NCBI GenBank assembly: GCA_005789055.1
Contig: SYAA01000268.1
Coordinates: 1 to 6,960, forward strand
From: Actinomycetota bacterium
Lineage (GTDB): Bacteria > Actinomycetota > Actinomycetes > Mycobacteriales > Mycobacteriaceae
Length of the DNA stretch: 6,960 nt
Direction: 5' to 3'
The position numbers and the translations under genes are program-made. The notes beneath the pieces were generated by a model, which saw only the letters and a list, made by a program, of their open reading frames with translations, had not been told where the DNA came from and made no database searches. Below are positions 1-6,367 of the stretch, one piece after another (the first letter of the stretch is position 1; every line of letters starts with the position of its first letter).

Positions 1-1081
1 CCGGGTTCGCCACCATCGCGTTGCTGATGGTGGTGAGAATGTCGACACCGTTGCGCGACGCGGGGACGAAGAATGGGGGTTCATTCGGCTGACCGGTTGG
101 TGTCAGCGTGTACTGCCGCATGAGCGCGATTGCGATCGCCTGATCGGCCTCGTCGCCGGCGAGGGTTCGTCCGAGCATCATCATGCTGGCGTAGGGGACT
201 TCCACGACCTCGACGTCGTCGGGCACATCGACCGCGGGTCCGCCGGTCCACGTGATCGCATACCTGCCCGGCCCGGATCCGGTGGTGCGGGAACCGATGT
301 AGTCAGCGACACTGATGTACGGCTCGGTCAGCTGGAAGCTGAAGTAGCGATCACCCATGTCCGGAATGGAGAGCACGACCGGGCCTTCGCTGAGATCCAA
401 ATACGCCAGCGAGTAGAAGGTGTCGGTGTTGGGCCGCTTGCCACCGCCGATCGCTTGCCAGACCGGGGCGACGTCGGGGTTGGCGAAGCTGGTGAGCGAG
501 TAGATGGTATTCAGCTCTTCCACTTCGGCGCGGGCGCGCTCGAACTCCAGCAGCGGATAGCCGTAGATGAAGGCCTGCGTGGCGAGGATGGCCGCGCGCA
601 GTGGGCCCATGGGCAAGTTGAAGCCCGCGGCTGCCGATGAGCCGGTCGCCTGAGCTGTCGGGACCTGAACTGTCGGGACCTGCGTCGCGGCGCTGACGGG
701 CGCGGCAACGGGCGCGGCGACTGACGACTCCGGTTGAGCGGCCCTCGCTGTGACCCGCCTGCTCGCCGCCGCAGGCTGCGGATTCCGGGACTGCGTCGCC
801 GCCGGACGGGCGGCGAGGGGGTTGACCGCCGGCCTATTCACGGTGCGCTGCGACGCTCCGCGGGCACGTTCTGGCTTGGCCCGTGCGGTTGCTTTGTGCG
901 TGGCGGACGCGGAGTCGGCCGTTCCGCCACTCACCGCGCCTCGTTCGGCCCCGGACTCTTCACCCGGTGACGCGGCGGCGATCCCGGGCGCGAGGGCCAG
1001 GGCCGCGCCGACTCCCGCCGCAGCCACTGCGGCCCGCGTCCAGGAGACGGGCCGTGGGCTGCGATTGCTGATCTCGATCAT
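1..1081 (-). CDS. Secreted DUF1254 domain protein with long Ala/Pro-rich linker (partial, C-terminus off window)
   Basis: I translated this frame by hand from the ATG at 1081 to the left edge: 360 residues with no stop. Residues 1-37 look like a Sec signal peptide: basic start, hydrophobic core about 17-36, Ala-rich cleavage site near residue 37. There is no lipobox Cys and no twin Arg. Residues 38-155 are a low-complexity Ala/Pro/Arg/Ser linker with small repeats (VAAPVAAP, QVPTVQVPTA). The DUF1254 domain starts near 160, with FIYGYPLLEFERAR (171-184), NTDTFYSLAYLDLSEGPVVL (218-237) and DRYFSFQLTEPY (244-255). DUF1254 is usually followed by DUF1214, which would lie to the left of the window. 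The family's biochemical function is unknown; members are typically exported. The start codon overlaps the stop of the upstream oxidoreductase gene (ATGA), so it is the third gene of the minus-strand operon. Its Shine-Dalgarno is poor (only GAG at 1089-1087), which suggests translational coupling or a promoter of its own. Confidence 0.88.
   Translation of the reverse strand, partial: MIEISNRSPRPVSWTRAAVAAAGVGAALALAPGIAAASPGEESGAERGAVSGGTADSASATHKATARAKPERARGASQRTVNRPAVNPLAARPAATQSRNPQPAAASRRVTARAAQPESSVAAPVAAPVSAATQVPTVQVPTAQATGSSAAAGFNLPMGPLRAAILATQAFIYGYPLLEFERARAEVEELNTIYSLTSFANPDVAPVWQAIGGGKRPNTDTFYSLAYLDLSEGPVVLSIPDMGDRYFSFQLTEPYISVADYIGSRTTGSGPGRYAITWTGGPAVDVPDDVEVVEVPYASMMMLGRTLAGDEADQAIAIALMRQYTLTPTGQPNEPPFFVPASRNGVDILTTISNAMVANP
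655..718. repeat. Short in-frame tandem repeats in the DUF1254 linker
   Basis: CTGTCGGGACCTG occurs at 655-667 and again at 670-682, a 15-bp period. ACGGGCGCGGC occurs at 696-706 and 708-718, a 12-bp period. Both periods are multiples of three, and the repeats encode QVPT and VAAP units in the linker. This pattern fits slippage-driven growth of a flexible cell-wall-spanning linker; that origin is inference. Confidence 0.6.
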
Positions 1082-2034
1082 GGGAACTCAATATAGCGAC
1101 CCGCGCCGGAATTACCGGCGCGGTCAAGGATCAGCGAACTCAGCGCCACGTCGTCCATGGCGATACCCATATTCAGGAACATCCGCCGCCCGGTCGCCGG
1201 AACGTCGTATTCGCCGGCCACCACCGCGGCCAGATGGGTGTCGGGTGCGGGCAGTCCGAAAAAGTACACCGAATCGGCGACCGAGCCGTACTGGCCGAGG
1301 TCGTCGACGCAGTAGACGACGGCGTCGTCGAAGGCGGCCTGCGCCAACGCGTCGTCGTAGTCCACCGGTAACAGCAGCGCATTCGGATCGGTGTTGGCGC
1401 AGTCCAACTTCGGATCCAGTGGGACGGTGATGGTGGTGATGACCAGATCCGCACCGGCTACCGCGTCGGTGGGCGATGAGGCGGCACGGGTGACCCGGTC
1501 CCCGGCCAGTGCGAGCAACTCCCGGGCCCGGCCTTCGTTGCGGTCATAGGCCGTCACGTGGGTCAGACCGGGATGCACCTCCAGGGCTACTTCCAGATGC
1601 CGGTGCCCCTGCAGGCCGCAACCGACGATCGCCAGGTGTCGCGGCACACCGGGCACGTGCCGCATGGTCACCCCGGAGACCCCGGGGGTGCGCATCTCAG
1701 TGATCCACCCGCCGTCGAGCAACGCGATCGGCCGACCAGTCTCGGCGTCGTTCATGATCATGACGCCATAGATGTACGGCAGGCCCTTGGCGTTGTTCTG
1801 CTCGTAGCCCGCCACCCACTTCAACCCGACACGGTCCGAACCGCCAAGGTAGGCCGGCATCGCATGGATGAAGGAGTCTTCCCGGGAGGTGACCTTCGGT
1901 TTGGGCGGGTTCTGCACCAGTCCCCGGGCCTTCTGCTTGAACGCATCGTCGAGAACGTCGATGATCTCGGTCCAGGTCAGACCGAGGCTTTCCAGGTCGG
2001 CGCGGTTGAGGACCAGCATCTGGTTGTCGCTCAT
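1078..2034 (-). CDS. Ornithine cyclodeaminase / mu-crystallin family NAD(P)-dependent oxidoreductase
   Basis: The 318-residue product is of normal length for the OCD/mu-crystallin superfamily, which covers cyclodeaminases, alanine dehydrogenases and ketimine reductases acting on amino acids or cyclic imines in the cytoplasm. The Rossmann nucleotide loop is GCGLQG (138-143), and D164 at the end of the next strand favours NAD over NADP. K72 (in GLKWV) and R115 (in TEMRTPG) match the substrate-carboxylate residues of OCD. Family-typical blocks are GLPYIYGVMIMNDAETGRPI (84-103) and FLNMGIAMDDVALSSLI (286-302). The catalytic Asp region reads LLPVDYDDA (221-229) instead of the classical GADxPGK form, so true ornithine cyclodeaminase activity is doubtful. 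The gene starts 9 bp after the permease stop. Its weak Shine-Dalgarno AGGG (2045-2042) sits on that stop codon, so the two are probably coupled. The permease likely imports its substrate (inference). Confidence 0.92.
   Translation of the reverse strand: MSDNQMLVLNRADLESLGLTWTEIIDVLDDAFKQKARGLVQNPPKPKVTSREDSFIHAMPAYLGGSDRVGLKWVAGYEQNNAKGLPYIYGVMIMNDAETGRPIALLDGGWITEMRTPGVSGVTMRHVPGVPRHLAIVGCGLQGHRHLEVALEVHPGLTHVTAYDRNEGRARELLALAGDRVTRAASSPTDAVAGADLVITTITVPLDPKLDCANTDPNALLLPVDYDDALAQAAFDDAVVYCVDDLGQYGSVADSVYFFGLPAPDTHLAAVVAGEYDVPATGRRMFLNMGIAMDDVALSSLILDRAGNSGAGRYIEFP
1090..1095 (-). promoter_or_regulatory. Possible internal -10 box (TATATT) before the DUF1254 gene
   Basis: On the minus strand TATATT lies 8 nt before the DUF1254 ATG, inside the last codons of the oxidoreductase gene. 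It matches the mycobacterial TANNNT -10 pattern in very GC-rich surroundings and could give a nearly leaderless transcript. The gap is longer than the 6 nt seen at the other two leaderless candidates here, and no -35 is visible. The AT-rich string may simply encode Tyr-Ile. Confidence 0.25.
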
Positions 2035-2043
2035 CGGTTGACC

Positions 2044-3549
2044 CTAGCGCCGGGCCTCGCCGAGCGCCCTCGGGCGCTGCGGTTGCAGTTCGGCCGAGAG
2101 TTCGGCGCCGACCCTCCGCGCGGTCGTGGACGCCGCGACGGCGATCGCCAGTCCCGCGGCGCACCAGTACAACCCGAGCAGTGGCGGGGCCAGCCACCCG
2201 ACTGAGTCCTTGACACTGAACCACAGCACCAGAATGATCACCAGCGCGCCGACAGCGGGCAGCAGCACACCCGTCAGCCGGGCAGATCCGTCGTGAATCG
2301 CAGCGAACCTCGGCGCCCCGACGAACCACGCGGCGGCGATTTCAACCAGCAGATAGCACAACATCAGACACACCGACCCGGCGACGGCGAACAGGAAGTA
2401 GGTGTCGATGGCCCGGTCACCGGTGGTGGCCGTCGGCCATCCGGTTGCTGCGCACAGCGCGTTCACCGCCAACGCGCCCACGACGACCAGCCAGGTGGCC
2501 CGGCGCGGCGAACCGGTGGCAGGGTCGATGTGGGACAACGCTTTGGGGCCGAATCCGTCGCGGCCGAAGGCGAAGAGCATTCGGCCCGAGGTGGCGGCGG
2601 TGGCCATGTGACAGCCGAACGCCCCGACCGTGGTGGTGAGGATCACCAGCAGGCTGAACCACCGTCCGATGTAGGTGTCGGCGAGTTCACCAAGGGTGTT
2701 CGCTGAGCGCTCGAAGGCCGCCAGGCCGGGCTTGTCGGTGCCGAACCCGATCGTCTGGGCGAACATCACCACAACGAACAGCACACCGGTGAGCACCAGG
2801 GTGCCGGTGATCGCCCGGGGGATGTTGCGCTGCGGATCGGCGGTCTCCTCCCCCATCGAGGCGCATGCCTCAAACCCCGCCCAGCACAGGAACGCCGCAA
2901 CCACCCCGCCGAGGATCGCCGACGTCGATACCCCGGAGGCCGAGAAGGTACTCCAGTCGACGCCGGTCGGCCGGGCACCGCCACCGGTGAAGATCACCGT
3001 TGCAAGCACCACCATGGCCACGATGCCGAAGCCCTCGATGCCCAGCAGGATCTTGGCCAGCAGGCGTGCATCGCGTCCCGTCAACGCCAACGCTGCCGCG
3101 GCCGCGATCACTACCGGGACCAGCCAAGGCAACTGGTACGGGTCGGCGGCGCCACGCTGCAACTCGGCGAGAAACGAGTTGGCGAATGCCGCTGAGAGTG
3201 CGAGCGTAGCGATCGAAAAACCCACGTAAGCACCGAGCATGGCGAAACCGGAGAAGAAGCCTGCCCGCGGGCCGACCGTTGCGCCCACCAGTGCGTAGGC
3301 CGACCCGGCGTTGCTGATGTGCCGGGTGAGTCGCACAAAGCTGTAGCCGACCAGCGAAACTCCGACAAGTCCGATCACGAAGACCAGTGGAATGGCCTTG
3401 CCGACCGTGCCCACCAGTCCCTGACCGTTTCCCGCCATCGCCAGGGAAGGACCGACGGTCGCTACCGACAGCGCCACCGCCACCCACAGCGGGAGGGTTC
3501 GCTGCGGCAGTGCCTCGGCGCTGTCCGGTTCCTGTGACGGTGACGGCAT
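2044..3549 (-). CDS. APC-family amino acid/amine permease
   Basis: The 501-residue polytopic membrane protein has about 12 hydrophobic segments with charged termini, the usual size for the amino acid-polyamine-organocation superfamily of secondary transporters. The clearest signature is GFEACASMGEETADPQRNIP (225-244), the conserved loop after TM6 in which GFE, GEE and NIPRAI are hallmarks. TM1 reads VALSVATVGPSLAMAGNGQG (25-44). SGRMLFAFGRDGFGPKALS (321-339) is the typical loop after TM8. The ATG at 3549 has GAGG at 3561-3558, 8 nt upstream, which supports this start. It is the first gene of the minus-strand operon with the OCD-like enzyme and the DUF1254 protein, and is divergent from the YeeE/YedE gene. 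The substrate cannot be read from sequence; an amino acid or amine handled by the OCD-family neighbour is the natural guess. Confidence 0.93.
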   Translation of the reverse strand: MPSPSQEPDSAEALPQRTLPLWVAVALSVATVGPSLAMAGNGQGLVGTVGKAIPLVFVIGLVGVSLVGYSFVRLTRHISNAGSAYALVGATVGPRAGFFSGFAMLGAYVGFSIATLALSAAFANSFLAELQRGAADPYQLPWLVPVVIAAAAALALTGRDARLLAKILLGIEGFGIVAMVVLATVIFTGGGARPTGVDWSTFSASGVSTSAILGGVVAAFLCWAGFEACASMGEETADPQRNIPRAITGTLVLTGVLFVVVMFAQTIGFGTDKPGLAAFERSANTLGELADTYIGRWFSLLVILTTTVGAFGCHMATAATSGRMLFAFGRDGFGPKALSHIDPATGSPRRATWLVVVGALAVNALCAATGWPTATTGDRAIDTYFLFAVAGSVCLMLCYLLVEIAAAWFVGAPRFAAIHDGSARLTGVLLPAVGALVIILVLWFSVKDSVGWLAPPLLGLYWCAAGLAIAVAASTTARRVGAELSAELQPQRPRALGEARR

Positions 3550-3557
3550 TTGACGAT

Positions 3558-3561
3558 CCTC
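3558..3561 (-). promoter_or_regulatory. Shine-Dalgarno GAGG of the permease gene
   Basis: GAGG on the minus strand lies 8 nt before the ATG at 3549. I found no clear TANNNT -10 box on the minus strand in 3550-3661, so this operon's promoter is not located. Confidence 0.6.
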
Positions 3562-3617
3562 GCTCCGGCTGCGGGTCAGTGATGGGCCTGCCGCACGGAC
3601 CGTCGCGGCACCACCAC

Positions 3618-3634
3618 CGGCGGCGAGCCCGCCG
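3618..3634. promoter_or_regulatory. Inverted repeat in the divergent permease/YeeE intergenic region
   Basis: CGGCGG (3618-3623) and CCGCCG (3629-3634) form a perfect 6-bp inverted repeat around 5 nt. It covers the -35 area of the proposed YeeE promoter and sits about 70 bp before the permease start, a plausible operator position for divergent genes. GC-only repeats of this size occur often by chance in such DNA. Confidence 0.2.
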
Positions 3635-3649
3635 ATTGGAAGGACGCGC

Positions 3650-3655
3650 TACAGT
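3650..3655 (+). promoter_or_regulatory. -10 box TACAGT, leaderless promoter for the YeeE/YedE gene
   Basis: TACAGT matches the mycobacterial TANNNT -10 consensus, with its last T exactly 7 positions before the A of the ATG at 3662. This places transcription start on the start codon. No Shine-Dalgarno lies at a usable distance: the nearest purine run, GGAAGGA at 3638-3644, ends 17 nt before the ATG. A leaderless mRNA is therefore the best explanation. No -35 match is evident, as is common in mycobacteria. Confidence 0.6.
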
Positions 3656-3661
3656 CCGGCG

Positions 3662-4633
3662 ATGCCCGTCACGCTTCTGGTCTCCTTCGTGCTGGTGTTC
3701 ATCATGGGCGTGGCTATCCAACGCGGCAACACCTGCACCGTGGTCGCGTTCGACGACGTGGTGCACCGACGATCCTGGGACAGATTGCTGGCCATCGTGT
3801 ACGCGTGGTTCTGGGTGGCCGGCGGGCTGGCCCTGCTGGCGTTGGCGACTGGGATGCGGCCGACGGCCCAGGTGGTACCGGTCACCGCATGGTCGGTGGT
3901 CGGCGGCCTGCTACTCGGCATCGGTGCGGTCGTCAACGGCGCGTGCACCACCGGAACGATCGCCCGGATCGGTTCTGGGGAGTACACCTTCGGACTGACA
4001 CTGCTGGGGTTCTATCTGGGGTGCGTGATCGCCCCGCACCTCTTCGGCCGCTTGACCACCGCCCACGTCAAGTCGGTGCCGACCGTGACGTCTCTGGATT
4101 ACCCGGTGCTGGCCCTGATCGGCCTGGGTGTCGTGGCGGCGTTGACAATACGTCGGCTGGCCACCGGTCGGCATGAAAGTGTCCGCGACTTCCTGCGGCA
4201 CGCCTGGGATCCGCGAACGGCGACCTTCATCATCGCCCTGCTGTTCGCTGTGCTGGTGCAATTGTTCGGCCCGTGGGCCTACACCGACCTGCTGGGCGAT
4301 GTCTCCCGTGGCATCGAGGATCTGGCGGTCGAAAGGGTGGCGCTACTGGTCGCACTACTGGCCGGCGCGGTCGTCGCCGGACGCACGATGAAGGGCGCCA
4401 AACTAATCGGCCCGCTGGCACCCCGGGTGATCCGGTGCTTTGTCGGCGGGGTGATCATGGGAACCGGATTCGCCGTCGCACCAGGGGCATTCGACGGCCT
4501 GACGCTCTACGGCCAGCCGCTTCTGTTGCCGTTCGCCTGGGCGGTGATGGGCGCGTCCTACCTGTCGATCCTGCTCGGGGTCCTGTACCTGCGCTCAGGC
4601 TGGGGGGCCAAAATCAAGGCGCTGCGCGGATGA
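3662..4633 (+). CDS. YeeE/YedE family inner-membrane transporter (thiosulfate/sulfur-compound type)
   Basis: The 323-residue, very hydrophobic protein has about nine membrane segments and no cleavable signal. Two family Cys motifs are clear: GVAIQRGNTC with C25, and GIGAVVNGACTTGTIARIGS with C95. These correspond to the first two cysteines of the thiosulfate importer TsuA, thought to relay the sulfur anion through the pore. The third element, usually a Gly-Gly-Cys after a Gly-rich helix, appears here as GGVIMGTGFAVAPGAFDG (262-279), with A276 where the Cys is expected. Thiosulfate transport is thus uncertain, and another anion or a different mechanism is possible. It is the first gene of a two-gene plus-strand operon; the last codon and stop overlap the hydrolase start (ATGA). 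The start is supported by the leaderless promoter spacing and by the first membrane helix beginning almost at once. Confidence 0.87.
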   Translation: MPVTLLVSFVLVFIMGVAIQRGNTCTVVAFDDVVHRRSWDRLLAIVYAWFWVAGGLALLALATGMRPTAQVVPVTAWSVVGGLLLGIGAVVNGACTTGTIARIGSGEYTFGLTLLGFYLGCVIAPHLFGRLTTAHVKSVPTVTSLDYPVLALIGLGVVAALTIRRLATGRHESVRDFLRHAWDPRTATFIIALLFAVLVQLFGPWAYTDLLGDVSRGIEDLAVERVALLVALLAGAVVAGRTMKGAKLIGPLAPRVIRCFVGGVIMGTGFAVAPGAFDGLTLYGQPLLLPFAWAVMGASYLSILLGVLYLRSGWGAKIKALRG

Positions 4634-5514
4634 GCAGGGAATGGGCGCGCCGAGCCGTCGACGTCGACGGACACCGGGTGATGACCTATACCCTCGGCGC
4701 GGGCCCGCGCACCGTTTTGCTGGTCCACGGCGGTCCGGGGTGCCCGTCCCGCTATCTCCGGGACAGCCACGAGGCCCTTGTTGATCGCGGCCTGAGGTTG
4801 GTGACCTGGGATCAGTTGGGCTGCGGGGAATCCGACCATCCCGCCGACACTTCACTGTGGAGGCTCGACCGGTTCGTCACCGAGTTGGAGACCGTGCGGG
4901 CCTCGTTGGGACTCGACGAATTCGATCTGCTGGGCCAGTCCTGGGGCGGGGTCCTCGGCCTGGAATACCTATTGCACCACCCCGACCGGGTACGGACCTT
5001 CGTTGCCGCCGACACCGCTTTCGATCTGGCCGGCATGCAACGCGGATTCGACCGGAAGAAGCTGGCATTGGGCGAGGAGACCGTCACGATGATGGCCCGC
5101 CACGAGGCCGAGGGCACGACCGACCACCCCGAATACCAGGCTGCTGTCACCCTGCTGATGTACCGCCACGTATGCCGCCTGCACCCCTGGCCGGAGTCAC
5201 TGAGTTGGTGCATGCAGAACCTGGGCGAGGAGGTCTTCGCCCGGATGTTCGGTCCCTACTTCTTCCAGTGCACCGGAACGCTGCGCGACTGGGACCGGAT
5301 GGACGCCCTGGAAACCATCGACACCCCGGTGCTGCTGGTCCACGGCGAGCATGATTACATCGTTCCCGAACTCGCCGCGAGAGCCCGCGACCGGCTTCCC
5401 GATGCCACACTGGCCTTCTTCCCCGGGTGTTCGCACATGCCGTTCTTCGAGGCGCCGGATCAATACCTGCAGGCCCTGTGCGCGTTCTGGGATGACGCTA
5501 GAGACAGCGGCTGA
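4630..5514 (+). CDS. S33 alpha/beta hydrolase, proline iminopeptidase F1-like, with altered amine-binding site
   Basis: The 294-residue cytoplasmic protein matches the tricorn-interacting factor F1/proline iminopeptidase family (about 293 residues) along its whole length. HGGPGCP (33-39) is the oxyanion loop and DQLGCGESD (61-69) a family block. GQSWGG (102-107) is the nucleophile elbow with S104; D242 (GEHDYIVP) and H269 (CSHMPFFE) complete the triad. In the cap, HPEYQAAV and CTGTLRDWDRMD match F1 positions. As I recall F1, Glu213 and Glu245 hold the substrate's free amino terminus; here they align with F211 and Y243. An ordinary aminopeptidase activity is therefore unlikely, and an amidase or esterase on an uncharged or blocked substrate is more likely (inference). 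The frame stays open upstream to 4273, but that part lies inside the YeeE gene. The true start is the ATG at 4630, coupled by ATGA; AAGG (4616-4619) is a weak Shine-Dalgarno. Confidence 0.9.
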   Translation: MSREWARRAVDVDGHRVMTYTLGAGPRTVLLVHGGPGCPSRYLRDSHEALVDRGLRLVTWDQLGCGESDHPADTSLWRLDRFVTELETVRASLGLDEFDLLGQSWGGVLGLEYLLHHPDRVRTFVAADTAFDLAGMQRGFDRKKLALGEETVTMMARHEAEGTTDHPEYQAAVTLLMYRHVCRLHPWPESLSWCMQNLGEEVFARMFGPYFFQCTGTLRDWDRMDALETIDTPVLLVHGEHDYIVPELAARARDRLPDATLAFFPGCSHMPFFEAPDQYLQALCAFWDDARDSG

Positions 5515-5520
5515 CCCGCT
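5506..5520. terminator. Small hairpin across the convergent stop codons
   Basis: AGCGG (5506-5510) and CCGCT (5516-5520) form a perfect 5-bp stem with a CTGAC loop. It spans the hydrolase stop and touches the stop of the convergent TauE gene, with only 5 bp between the two. There is no T-run on either strand, so it could act at most as a weak bidirectional terminator. Confidence 0.2.
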
Positions 5521-6281
5521 CACAGGCGCAATCCGGCGAGCATCAGCTGGACGAGCTCCCCGACGATGATGAGGACCATCAGCCGGTAGATCCAGCGCGC
5601 AATGGCGGGCTTCAGCGACAGCCGGGCGGCCAAAAGGCCACCGAGCACCGCACCGGTGGACAGCGGTGCCGCCGCAGCCCAATTCACGTCGCCGTCGGCG
5701 GCAAGAATCACAAGCGAGACCGAGGCGATGACCACGGCGATGGCGGCCTTGGCCGCATTGGCGGAGATCACGTCGAGCCCGACCGAAAGTACCAGCGCAA
5801 TCAGCAGATAAGTCATACCGTCTAGGACGATGAACCCAGCCCAGGTGCTGATCAGAAAGATCAGCAGCAACTACACGAAGCCGACTCGCGGCGTGCAGTC
5901 CGGGGTCGTCAACCAGCGCGCAGGGCGGATGGCGAGCAGTGCCACCGCCACCAGTAGCGCGCCCACGATCGCCAGATGCAGATTCGTCGGTGAGACGACG
6001 TTTGAGATCGCCGCACCGATTGCGGCGCCCGGGGCCGCGACGATCATCAACGGTGTGACGATCGGCCACTGGATCCGGTCGGATCTGATGAACAAAACGA
6101 GCGCCGCCACCGCCCCGGCCAGTACTGCCACCCGGTTGGTTCCATTGGCCAGTTGCGGACCAAGTCCTAAGGCCAGCAGCACCGGCAAAGACAGCGCCGG
6201 ACCGGCGGACGCCAGCGTATTGGCGAACGCCAGACCCACACCCGCCAACAGCAGGGCGAGCAGCTCTGCGGTCGGTGACAC
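5520..6281 (-). pseudogene. TauE/SafE family permease interrupted by an in-frame TAG
   Basis: One minus-strand frame encodes a TauE/SafE-like (DUF81) eight-helix permease, a family linked to export or uptake of sulfite, sulfoacetate and other anions. The first part, from GTG at 6281, gives 136 residues with four helices and the repeat-1 region ANTLASAGPALSLPVLLALG. A TAG at 5873-5871 then stops the frame. The same frame continues for 116 residues to TGA at 5522-5520, with helices 5-8 and the repeat-2 region STWAGFIVLDGMTYLLIAL. Together, about 253 residues is normal length for the family, so only a single base separates this from an intact gene. A TTG follows the TAG directly but has no Shine-Dalgarno. 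The break falls exactly between the two four-helix halves. A GTG at 6323 is in frame but adds a hydrophilic tail; the leaderless -10 spacing favours 6281. Nonsense mutation, sequencing error or readthrough are the options. Confidence 0.75.
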
Positions 6282-6287
6282 AGCGCT

Positions 6288-6293
6288 ACGATA
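6288..6293 (-). promoter_or_regulatory. -10 box TATCGT, leaderless promoter for the TauE/SafE gene
   Basis: On the minus strand TATCGT lies 6 nt before the GTG at 6281, so its last T is at -7 if transcription starts on the G. This is the same geometry as the YeeE promoter at 3650. It is preceded directly by the palindrome GGCGCC (6294-6299) and followed by the palindrome AGCGCT (6282-6287). No Shine-Dalgarno is present for this start. Confidence 0.5.
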
Positions 6294-6335
6294 GGCGCCG
6301 CTGGTTGGGGAACTCGCAGCCACCGTGGGCAGTCA

Positions 6336-6348
6336 GGCGCCGTACCGT
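6336..6348 (+). promoter_or_regulatory. GGCGCC plus -10 box TACCGT, promoter for the small ORF and VOC gene
   Basis: TACCGT (6343-6348) fits the TANNNT consensus and would place transcription start near 6354-6355. This leaves a leader of about 13 nt carrying the Shine-Dalgarno GGAGG (6358-6362) before an ATG at 6368. The palindrome GGCGCC (6336-6341) lies one base before the -10 box, mirroring the divergent TauE promoter. No -35 is recognisable. Confidence 0.45.
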
Positions 6349-6367
6349 CCCCTAGTCGGAGGACGCG

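Noticed and set aside
750..1430. Long plus-strand open frame (226 codons) opposite the DUF1254 and OCD genes
   Set aside because: The product is Arg/Pro-rich without domains, and it lies antisense to two genes with clear family motifs. It is a typical high-GC shadow.
2870..3766. Long minus-strand frame (298 codons) overlapping the permease
   Set aside because: It has no hydrophobic segments or motifs and overlaps both the permease gene and the start of the YeeE gene. It is a shadow frame.
4273..4629. Upstream extension of the hydrolase frame, which stays open from 4273
   Set aside because: It lies inside the well-supported YeeE/YedE gene in another frame and reads as an Arg/Gly-rich shadow. 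The family match begins at the ATG at 4630, which has ATGA coupling.
5520..5870. The downstream TauE half as an independent gene starting at TTG
   Set aside because: There is no Shine-Dalgarno or promoter, and the start directly abuts the TAG in the same frame. One interrupted gene is simpler.
5871..5873. TAG read as pyrrolysine or another recoded codon
   Set aside because: There is no sign of recoding structure, the organism type is not known to use pyrrolysine, and the affected protein is a permease with no reason for such a residue.
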